Assembly: GCA_002050455.1 (NCBI GenBank)
Contig: MWZA01000064.1
Coordinates: 1 to 41,865 of the forward strand
Direction of reading: 5' to 3'
DNA length: 41,865 nt
Source of the DNA: Acidobacteria bacterium 5-1
GTDB taxonomy: Bacteria > Acidobacteriota > Blastocatellia > Pyrinomonadales > Pyrinomonadaceae
Shown here: in pieces, positions 32,526 through 39,883 of the stretch
Layout: each line of letters opens with the position of its first letter
Numbering within the stretch: position 1 is the stretch's first letter
Notes under the pieces: model-generated
The model's input: only the letters and a program-made list of their open reading frames with translations
Told to the model about the DNA's origin: nothing
Database searches by the model: none
Translations under genes and position numbers: made by a program

Positions 32526-33280
32526 TCAAATTCAGTCTCCAAATCCAGATACCTGATGCGGTCCCGGTAACGACTTAAAACTTCGCGAATAGTTTCGGCG
32601 GTTGTGCCGGGGACGTTCGCGCTGGTTAAAACGGGTACCGGCTGCCCGCTTTTTAGCAATTCATTTAACGATTCAATAATTATCGAATGTGCAATGGCGG
32701 CACCGGCGACAGTCGAAGCGGCTCCGGTTCTGGAATTAAGTCCGTCCAACGCAATTAGTGCGTCGCCAGTCGGCACGCAATTGTCAACCGATACGTCGGC
32801 AATTTCGTAAAGCTTTTTTCCCGATGAGTGGCGCGATTCCGCAGAACCGGATTGCTCAAGATTAGTAATCGCAATCACACTCACGCCCCGGTCTTTCATT
32901 TCGAGAGCCATCTCGACCGGCGCGGCATTACGCCCCGAATTTGAAATGATGATTGAGGCGTCTTCGCTTTTGACGTTTTCAAGCTCGATCAGTTTGCGCG
33001 CCAAACCGCTTTCGCGTTCAGCCCGGGTGCTTTCCAGCGCGCCTTTCAGGAAAATTAAACGCTCATCCAGAATCGGGTTGATGGCGGCAATTCCACCAGC
33101 GCGAAAAAAAATTTCTTCGGCGATGATGTGCGAATGCCCTGTGCCGAACGTATGAACGATGCCGCCTGCAGCCAGTGACTCGCTGATAATCTGCCCTGCC
33201 CGTTTGATGTTGTCCGCCTGCTCGCGTTTGATTCGTTCCAGTATCGCCAGCAAGCCGTCAATGTAATCGTAAAAAATCAT
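32522..33280 (-). CDS. SIS-domain sugar-phosphate-binding protein (UPF0309-like)
   Basis: A 252-residue protein of the SIS fold, which binds phosphosugars. Key pieces are VHTFGTGHSHIIAEEIFFRAGG (phosphosugar-binding Ser/His loop), DASIIISNSGRNAAPVEMALEMK (the SxSGxTxE-like turn, here SNSGRNAAPVE) and VTNLEQSG-type stretches. It resembles the UPF0309/SIS_2 group rather than GlmS or MurQ. Next to a BadF-type amino-sugar kinase, it is likely an isomerase, etherase or deaminase acting on the phosphorylated product (inference). Its ATG follows the kinase stop with no gap, and its stop overlaps CutC. Confidence 0.88.
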   Translation of the reverse strand: MIFYDYIDGLLAILERIKREQADNIKRAGQIISESLAAGGIVHTFGTGHSHIIAEEIFFRAGGIAAINPILDERLIFLKGALESTRAERESGLARKLIELENVKSEDASIIISNSGRNAAPVEMALEMKDRGVSVIAITNLEQSGSAESRHSSGKKLYEIADVSVDNCVPTGDALIALDGLNSRTGAASTVAGAAIAHSIIIESLNELLKSGQPVPVLTSANVPGTTAETIREVLSRYRDRIRYLDLETEFE

Positions 33281-34255
33281 TTACTTTTTCTCACTTTGTT
33301 CGTTCAGCTTTTTAAAAATGCTTTCGTCCGTTTTTAAGCCGAGTGAAGCGCGCCCCAAAAGGTACGCTCCGATAACGGGCGCGAATTTCGGCGGCAGGAT
33401 TTCGGCTTGCGGTTCGCGCTGCGTCAGATTTTCAATGAAACTTTCGCGCACTAGCGCGCACGATTCCAAAACGGAGCCCTGATACGAAACCTCTACAGTT
33501 TCGCCGCTCATCGAAAGCCGCGAAATCGCCGTCTCCACACTCTCAGCCAGTTCTTCGCCCGCTCCTAGAAAGATTTTTCGTGCTACCTCATCGCCTGCCT
33601 CCGCAACTTCGTAAGCGGTGCGACTCAGAGCGGCGATTTCACGTATTTCCAAGCCCTGGACATAAACAAGATTGACCGTTTCTCTGAAATCTTTGATACC
33701 GAGCGCATTTTTCACGGCTTCGGTCAAAGCGGTTTTCGCTCCGAATCCGTCAAAATCTCGCGCCGCCGCCCGCAAAGCCATTTGCCCGATGCGATACGCG
33801 CTTCCTTCATCACCGAAAATCGGTCCCCAGCCACCTACCTTTACGCGTTCGCCGTTCTTCCCGATGCCGAGAATCGAAGAGCCTGTTCCCGCTAAAGCCA
33901 TTACGCCCTGTTTTCCGGCAAGCGCGCCCGCGTGTGCGATGACCATGTCGCCGTTAACGACCGTCCGGTTGTAACCAAGTCCGCTCAAGACCCGTTTCAT
34001 TTCTTCTTCGCCCGCGCCGTCGTAATCAACTCCCGCCAAACCCGCCGAAACACAGGCGACATCGGCGCCTTGCAACTTGCCTTGAATCAACGCATTTTCG
34101 ATTGCATCTGAAAGCGAGCGCACGACTGTTTCGCGCTCGACCAGCAAATGATTTGACGCGCCGGTTTCGACCGCGCTGAGCGTTTGCCCGCAGCCATCAA
34201 TCGTCAGACATCGGGTGCGGCTTCCGCCGCCGTCAATTGCCAGAATGACTTTCAT
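33281..34255 (-). CDS. BadF/BadG/N-acetylglucosamine kinase-like ATPase
   Basis: A 324-residue ASKHA-superfamily kinase. It begins MKVILAIDGGGSRTRC (phosphate-1 motif DGGGSxTR), continues with VSAGLAGVDYDGA and GVMALAGTGSSILGIGKNG (phosphate-2 motif), GGWGPIFGDEGSAYRIGQ, and ends with GAYLLGRASLG. This matches N-acetylglucosamine/N-acetylmuramate kinases. The start is ATG 34255, four bases after the dehydrogenase stop; a TTG at 34270 is less likely. It probably phosphorylates the imported amino sugar (inference from family and the adjoining SIS protein). Confidence 0.9.
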   Translation of the reverse strand: MKVILAIDGGGSRTRCLTIDGCGQTLSAVETGASNHLLVERETVVRSLSDAIENALIQGKLQGADVACVSAGLAGVDYDGAGEEEMKRVLSGLGYNRTVVNGDMVIAHAGALAGKQGVMALAGTGSSILGIGKNGERVKVGGWGPIFGDEGSAYRIGQMALRAAARDFDGFGAKTALTEAVKNALGIKDFRETVNLVYVQGLEIREIAALSRTAYEVAEAGDEVARKIFLGAGEELAESVETAISRLSMSGETVEVSYQGSVLESCALVRESFIENLTQREPQAEILPPKFAPVIGAYLLGRASLGLKTDESIFKKLNEQSEKK

Positions 34256-34259
34256 AAAT

Positions 34260-35357
34260 TCAGGGAACAATCACGCTTTTTCCTGAAATCCAATGCGCTG
34301 TGGTCTGCAATGCTTCGTTTGCCTGTTCGAGCGGAAACCTGTGCGAGACCAGTCGGTCAAACGGGAATCTATCGCCCTGTTTTCTTAAAAAATCTATTGC
34401 CGCAGCCATATGGCGAGGCTCGCTCGCCCAAGAGCCGTATACTGTCAGTTGTTTTCTCGTAATCACATGCGGGTTAATTGGAGTTGATCCGGCATCTCCG
34501 TAGTGTCCGAGAACGAGGTACTTGCCCCCGTCGCGGCACATCTCGAATCCCTCAGGCACCACTGATGGGAATCCCACACACTCTATGACTACATCGGCGC
34601 CATAACCGCCGGTGAGTCGCTTCACCTGGTCGAGGCGCGCCGTTGAATCGGCGCTTTCCTCAATGTTAATCGTGTAATCGGCACCAAAATCTTGCGCCAA
34701 TTGCAGTCGCGCCGCTGGTCCACCAATCACAATGATTGTTGAAGCGCCAGAGCTTTTGGCGACTGTGAGCGCCGCCAGCCCGACCGGTCCGCTGCCTTGT
34801 ATGATAACTTTGTCTCCCCAACTGATTCCCATTCGTTCAAGCCCATGAATTGCTGTTACCAACGCGCAGCCAGCACCCGTAATAGCTTCGGGCGTGACAT
34901 CCGTAAGTTTGAAAATAGCCGTTCGCGGGCGCAGGTAAATGTATTCGGCATAACCGCCCGAAAAGTGCGGCTTATCGTCGCAATTGAAACTGATTCCGTA
35001 GGCGTTTCGATTCAGACAGCGCGTCGGTTGCCGGATTACGGTGCAGTGGTAGCAATGCCCGCAGAGCATCCCTGCGCTCCAGGTAATGCGGTCTCCCGCA
35101 CGAAGCGGAACGCCTGTCCAATCCGTTTCTAAACCTTTGCCTATTCGTTCGATGACGCCGACTGTTTCGTGCCCCATAATGATTGGACGCGGAATCGGCA
35201 ACTGTCCTTTCCACAAATGAACGTCGGTGCCGCAGATGCCTGCCATCTCGATTTTGACCAGCGCCGCGCCGGGTTCGATTTTCTCCGGTAATGAAAACTC
35301 GCGGATTTCCAAAGGTTGATGAAAATCTGGCATTACGGCTGCTTTTGCTGTTTTCAT
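34260..35357 (-). CDS. Zinc-dependent alcohol dehydrogenase (sorbitol/threonine DH type)
   Basis: A 365-residue medium-chain dehydrogenase. Catalytic-zinc ligands are seen in EMAGICGTDVHLW (Cys) and IMGHETVGV (His and Glu). The structural zinc loop is CGHCYHCTVIRQPTRC with four Cys residues. The coenzyme loop is IQGSGPVGLAALTVAKSSGAS. It likely oxidises a sugar or polyol with NAD(P)+ in the cytoplasm. Normal length and no signal. It lies between the exported esterase gene and the kinase gene in the same operon, so its substrate is probably a product of the pathway. Confidence 0.92.
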   Translation of the reverse strand: MKTAKAAVMPDFHQPLEIREFSLPEKIEPGAALVKIEMAGICGTDVHLWKGQLPIPRPIIMGHETVGVIERIGKGLETDWTGVPLRAGDRITWSAGMLCGHCYHCTVIRQPTRCLNRNAYGISFNCDDKPHFSGGYAEYIYLRPRTAIFKLTDVTPEAITGAGCALVTAIHGLERMGISWGDKVIIQGSGPVGLAALTVAKSSGASTIIVIGGPAARLQLAQDFGADYTINIEESADSTARLDQVKRLTGGYGADVVIECVGFPSVVPEGFEMCRDGGKYLVLGHYGDAGSTPINPHVITRKQLTVYGSWASEPRHMAAAIDFLRKQGDRFPFDRLVSHRFPLEQANEALQTTAHWISGKSVIVP

Positions 35358-35387
35358 AATTTATCCTTCATGACTCGAATCGCGTTA

Positions 35388-36629
35388 TTATTTCAACTGA
35401 CGCTCAAGCCAATTGTAGGCATTAGCCGACGCCTCAGCCGTAAAATTATGTCCACCGTTAAAAAAGTAACTCGAAAGTTTTTCCCGTGCGCCAAGCAGTT
35501 CATAAACAGGCTTGATTCTTTCAAGCGAACGGCGCGCACTCCAGCCGCCGTTGGGGAAAACAAAATCCTCGTCCGATGTTGAAAGCAGCAGAGGACGCGG
35601 CGCGATCAAAGCGAGAAGTTCGTGCATCTCGAAAGGAACGTCAATCACGCCTGAATCTGGTACTGCGCGATATACTTCCATATTCAGACGCGGATTTGTC
35701 GCGTAAAAACCAAGCAGAGGCATTAACGCCGTCGCTTTTGACCACCGAAAAGTATTGCCATCAATGCGAAAGGTATCAAAACCACAATTACTGACGCCCG
35801 CCTTGAGGCGTTCGTCAAAAGCCATCCCGAAAAGCGTTGTGTATCCGCCGTGCGAATGACCAATACTCCCGATGCGATTCGCGTCAACAAAATCAAGCGT
35901 CTGCAAATAATCGATTCCACGTTGCAGATCCCAAACCATTTTACCCATCAGAGACCAGCGCGGGTGTTTGCGGTAAAACGGAATCGCATCGCCGTAATGC
36001 CCGCTTGCCGCATCATGGCGTTCGCCAAAACAAAGGGCATCGTAAGTAAAAGTAACAAAGCCGCGCTCGACCAGATGCAAAGCCGTTTGCAGTTGCGGAT
36101 TACCAGTCAAACCGGCAGGCTCTTTTTTTCCGGCTTGTGTCGTCTGGTGCGGACAAAGAACGACCGGCGCACGAGCTTTTAAATTCTTGGGGATGAGTAA
36201 ATAAGATGGAACAAACTCGCCCGGCTCTGTTTGAAATACGAGTTTTCGCAAAATATGACTTTTCAGGGAAGTCTCTTCAATAATTTTTGCGTCTAACGAG
36301 GGCTTTAGTTTTGGCGGTTCGCCGAGAAACGCGTTCAGCACGTTTTTGATCGCTTCGCGCCGTTGTTGCCACGCCTGCGGGGTCGTGATTTTTTCTTTTC
36401 CACGGGCGAGTAGATCAACCAGCTCGGCTTGACCTGCTTGTCCGGTAGAAATCTTTGCCGGGCGGGCGGCTCTGGTGATTGAACGCCATTTTTCCCAACT
36501 CCAATCCACATAATCATATTCACTTTTGGGTATAGCGCGCGCTGTCGGCTTTTTCGTTTGACCTTTTATAGTCGTCGCTGCCAGAGCAATTCCCGCTAGC
36601 TCAAGAAATTTTCTGCGTTCTATCTTCAT
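35388..36629 (-). CDS. Exported alpha/beta hydrolase, acetyl-esterase-like
   Basis: A 413-residue protein with a Tat-like signal (MKIERRKFLELAGIALAATT). The nucleophile elbow is GHSHG in RIGSIGHSHGGYTTLFG, the acid residue region is LLLSTSDEDFVFPN and the His is in FNGGHNFTAEA, giving a Ser-Asp-His triad. The layout resembles acetylxylan-esterase/Abhydrolase_7-type enzymes. It is predicted to remove ester groups from a polysaccharide or oligosaccharide outside the cytoplasm. It overlaps the heparinase gene by ATGA, so the lyase and esterase are produced together. Confidence 0.87.
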   Translation of the reverse strand: MKIERRKFLELAGIALAATTIKGQTKKPTARAIPKSEYDYVDWSWEKWRSITRAARPAKISTGQAGQAELVDLLARGKEKITTPQAWQQRREAIKNVLNAFLGEPPKLKPSLDAKIIEETSLKSHILRKLVFQTEPGEFVPSYLLIPKNLKARAPVVLCPHQTTQAGKKEPAGLTGNPQLQTALHLVERGFVTFTYDALCFGERHDAASGHYGDAIPFYRKHPRWSLMGKMVWDLQRGIDYLQTLDFVDANRIGSIGHSHGGYTTLFGMAFDERLKAGVSNCGFDTFRIDGNTFRWSKATALMPLLGFYATNPRLNMEVYRAVPDSGVIDVPFEMHELLALIAPRPLLLSTSDEDFVFPNGGWSARRSLERIKPVYELLGAREKLSSYFFNGGHNFTAEASANAYNWLERQLK

Positions 36630-39600
36630 TTCAAAACTATTTTCAAATCGTGTTGACCGGCGGGAAGGTTTACCGAAATTGTTCCGTCTCCGCTCCTGAA
36701 ATTTGCCTTAACCGGGCGCCCGTCAATCATCACGCGCAACGGATTAGTGCCGACGAAAATTTGCATCTTGGTCGCGGTTGCGGCATAAGAAGCAACATCA
36801 ATGCTGTTTGCGTTATAACTTATAGCGGCGCTCGCCGGAGTTTCGCTCGCAAACAAGACGCGCCCGGTTTGCGCAAATGAACGGGCGTTCTGCACAGCGA
36901 ACAGTTTCATACCCCCTTTATCTTGCGTCACCGTCCAGGTGTCGGCATCCGTCTTCCAGCTTTCATAACTTGCCAAATCCTTCGACGCACCCGTGCGGAA
37001 CATCACTAAATCGCTTTCCTCGCCGCGCCGCGCACGCAAGCCCACGAAATCGCCGGTTTTAATTTCCGTCATTCCTGAAGCCAGAGCGCGCGCCGCATCA
37101 TCGGTCCGAGCAGGAACAAGTGCGACCAAAAATTGCGCGGCGTTGGTTTTCTGCGCTGTTTGCAAATCAAGAAACGCAGGTTGCGGCGGAACTTCCTGCG
37201 GAGTTCGGGTGGAAAACACGGGATAAGAAATACGCCCGTTTTGAACGCTCATCTTCGCGTCATTCGGAGCGAAAGCGCGGACAGCGAGCGAAGCCTTATC
37301 GCCTTTGTATAAAGTAAGTGCCGGTGCGTTTGTAATCCGTGCGCGATCCGGCAAATGCAGCAGCCAGGCAAAACCTGCGGGTTCGCCGTTCGTCGTCAAA
37401 TCGTCGAAAACGATAAAGTAATACGGCTTGACGAAAACAACTCGCCGCGTGTAGCGCCTCAGACGATTTTGATAAACGCTGGTCAAATCGCTGCCGACGC
37501 CATCATAAAATTCGCTGGTTACGGCATCGGTTATTTTCGGGTATGAATCAAGCGCGGCGAATTGCGGCGTGTCCGGCAGAACCTGGCTTTCTGGATTTCC
37601 GTCAACTAAAACGGTGTTGTGACCGACAGCTTGCGTGAAAAACGTTACGTAATGCGGGTCTTTGTAATAATCAGACCATCCGGCTTCGGTTATCAAAGGT
37701 TCGCCGAAGGCGGTCAACAAAAACGCCCCTTGATCAGCGTGGTTATGATTAAAATTCGCTCCGGCGCGAAAGAGAAAAACCAATTCATCTTTGTCCCAAC
37801 CCGTGCGAAAAGCGGCGTTGCCTTTATCCCAAAAGATGCGCGATGTCGGAAGTTTTGGCGGTTGCGGCGCGATTGATTCATCAAAGAAAATAAAATCAAT
37901 AATAGAGTTATGCGCAAATTGCTCAAAAAACCACCTGTCTGTCGGATCTTTTGTCTCTCTAACGAGAGGCGCGAGCGTCCGGGCAGACGGCGGGTGCGAA
38001 TCGCCCATATCGAGACTTCCCTTTACAGGCTGGGCGAAAGTGTACATCGAATACAAAAGCGATTTTTTTATATTCGTTCTGTCCCAGTAATCAATGCCGA
38101 AAACCCGGTTGAGGGCGACAAAAGCCGGCGCGGTCGTTTCCAAATCGAACTCTTTGTAGCTGATGCCTTCACCGTAACTGCCGTCGGGAAGATAGCTTGC
38201 GGCGACGTGTCTTTCCATTTTGAGCAGCAATCCGTTCAGATAAATGTTAAACTGCCCGCCCGCTTCCTCATCTTTCACATCGCTGGCAATTGCCGCCGCC
38301 GCGATAAGCGCGCCGCCAACCGTATGCCCGATCCAATTGCTGGTATTCGCCATTACCCGATTGTCCAAAACGTATTCTTTATAAACCGGGATGATCGCTC
38401 TTTCGACGAGCGCGCGCCGCACAAGCGAGCGTTCTGCTTCGGTCAAATCATCATAAAGCAGGTCATAACCGAAGGCGGCTTCGGCGGCTAGCTGACCCGC
38501 CGGATAATAAGTATGTTGCCCGTGAGCGTCAAACCAGGGCGGCTGCCAGCGACTCCATCGGGAAACGTCCAGCAGAGCCTTTTTAGCCGACTCCCGTGCT
38601 TCCCGGTCGTTCGTCAGATAAGCGACCAGTGCGTTGTATTCGATCCGCAGACGCGCCTGGTTCATAGCATCGAAATAACCCGTCAGCGAAGGAAGCAAAT
38701 ATTGATCGTCAAGCATTTCAAAGACTTGTCCGGCGTGCGAAAGATCGCCGCCCCGCCGAATTTTGGCATCAGCTAGAACTTTCTTCCAAATTTCGGCAAC
38801 TTTCGGATTTTGTGTTCGGGCGACGAGCGATTCTTTATCTTTCGCATCAAAATAAAGTCTTGGGTGAGAAAGCGATTTTGCGATGCGGTGAATGAAACGG
38901 ACGTTTGTCGCAATGCTTTCGCCGTTTGCGGTTGTGCCTTGCAGTTTGATTGTCCAGACGCCCGTCGGGTCGCCATTTCGTAAGGTGTAAATTGAATTAT
39001 TCGTCCAAACGCCGTCGCCTGCCTGTTCATCACCATTAGCTCCGTTATCGAAAAGCGGCTGACTAGTTATTGTCTTGCCGTCTTGATTTTCAATCGTAGC
39101 AGTTACATTTTTAATTTTTGCCGGCTGTAAAACCGAAAGCGAAACACGCTCGCCGGCAACATAGCTTTTCGCGCTTACGACAGCATTTTGCGATTCGATA
39201 TTGACGGCTTGCGGCTGACGCACAACAAAACGCGCCGGGCGGCTTGCTTGGAAGGCTAGGTCGTCAATAATGAAGCGATAAACAATATCCGCATCAGCTT
39301 GTTTGAGATCTGCAACAATGTAAAAAGCTTCAATTCCAACTCCCTTTGTTATCGCTTTATTTCCGTTGCAGCGAAAGTCTCGGAGCAGAATTTCTTCTCT
39401 TATCCAGCCGTTTGTTTTTGCCGGAATTTGTTTAACGTAACGGCAATCGTCGCTTCCGGCGATACCGATTTCTATTTGGTCATTAACCCGGGCGTGATTG
39501 AGGTAATAAGCAAAAGAAAGTTTTGCGTTTTCATTCATTTGCAAGAACGTCTGCCGGATAAAACCGAACCGCATTCGGTCATTACGGTTCGGTTTTACGA

Positions 39601-39883
39601 CGCGCATCAGAGCGCGTCCACCCGGGGCGTTGTAATCACTGGTCGGCGTTATCGAAGGCTCATAACCGTAATCCTGCGGCGGCGGATAACTTGCAAATTG
39701 CCCGAGGCTGTCGTGCTGAAATTTTTCCCGCAAAGTAAAAGGCTCGGACAGTGATTGCGCGAAAGACGGTGATTGAAATACGCCGAAACCGCATATTAAA
39801 CCAAAGGCGAACACGACAAAAACACGGTAAATCATTTTTCTGTCGGACTTATTTTTTTTCATACTTCTTGATTCAGTATTCAT
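36626..39883 (-). CDS. Secreted heparinase II/III-like polysaccharide lyase
   Basis: With ATG 39883 as start this is 1085 residues; the ATG overlaps the upstream gene's stop (ATGA). A signal peptide (KMIYRVFVVFAFGLICGFGVF, cut near SFAQ) is followed by two beta-domains, an (alpha/alpha)-toroid (AEAAFGYDLLYDDLTEAERSL, NTSNWIGHTVGGALIAAAAI, DGSYGEGISYKEFD) and a heparinase II/III-like beta-sandwich with FNHNHADQGAFLLTAFGEPLI, whose His residues are typical of the family. The C-terminal part is all-beta. Such lyases cleave uronate-containing glycans such as heparan sulphate or alginate. The actual substrate here is not known. Size is larger than the usual 600-800 residues because of the extra beta domains. 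Confidence 0.85.
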   Translation of the reverse strand: MNTESRSMKKNKSDRKMIYRVFVVFAFGLICGFGVFQSPSFAQSLSEPFTLREKFQHDSLGQFASYPPPQDYGYEPSITPTSDYNAPGGRALMRVVKPNRNDRMRFGFIRQTFLQMNENAKLSFAYYLNHARVNDQIEIGIAGSDDCRYVKQIPAKTNGWIREEILLRDFRCNGNKAITKGVGIEAFYIVADLKQADADIVYRFIIDDLAFQASRPARFVVRQPQAVNIESQNAVVSAKSYVAGERVSLSVLQPAKIKNVTATIENQDGKTITSQPLFDNGANGDEQAGDGVWTNNSIYTLRNGDPTGVWTIKLQGTTANGESIATNVRFIHRIAKSLSHPRLYFDAKDKESLVARTQNPKVAEIWKKVLADAKIRRGGDLSHAGQVFEMLDDQYLLPSLTGYFDAMNQARLRIEYNALVAYLTNDREARESAKKALLDVSRWSRWQPPWFDAHGQHTYYPAGQLAAEAAFGYDLLYDDLTEAERSLVRRALVERAIIPVYKEYVLDNRVMANTSNWIGHTVGGALIAAAAIASDVKDEEAGGQFNIYLNGLLLKMERHVAASYLPDGSYGEGISYKEFDLETTAPAFVALNRVFGIDYWDRTNIKKSLLYSMYTFAQPVKGSLDMGDSHPPSARTLAPLVRETKDPTDRWFFEQFAHNSIIDFIFFDESIAPQPPKLPTSRIFWDKGNAAFRTGWDKDELVFLFRAGANFNHNHADQGAFLLTAFGEPLITEAGWSDYYKDPHYVTFFTQAVGHNTVLVDGNPESQVLPDTPQFAALDSYPKITDAVTSEFYDGVGSDLTSVYQNRLRRYTRRVVFVKPYYFIVFDDLTTNGEPAGFAWLLHLPDRARITNAPALTLYKGDKASLAVRAFAPNDAKMSVQNGRISYPVFSTRTPQEVPPQPAFLDLQTAQKTNAAQFLVALVPARTDDAARALASGMTEIKTGDFVGLRARRGEESDLVMFRTGASKDLASYESWKTDADTWTVTQDKGGMKLFAVQNARSFAQTGRVLFASETPASAAISYNANSIDVASYAATATKMQIFVGTNPLRVMIDGRPVKANFRSGDGTISVNLPAGQHDLKIVLK

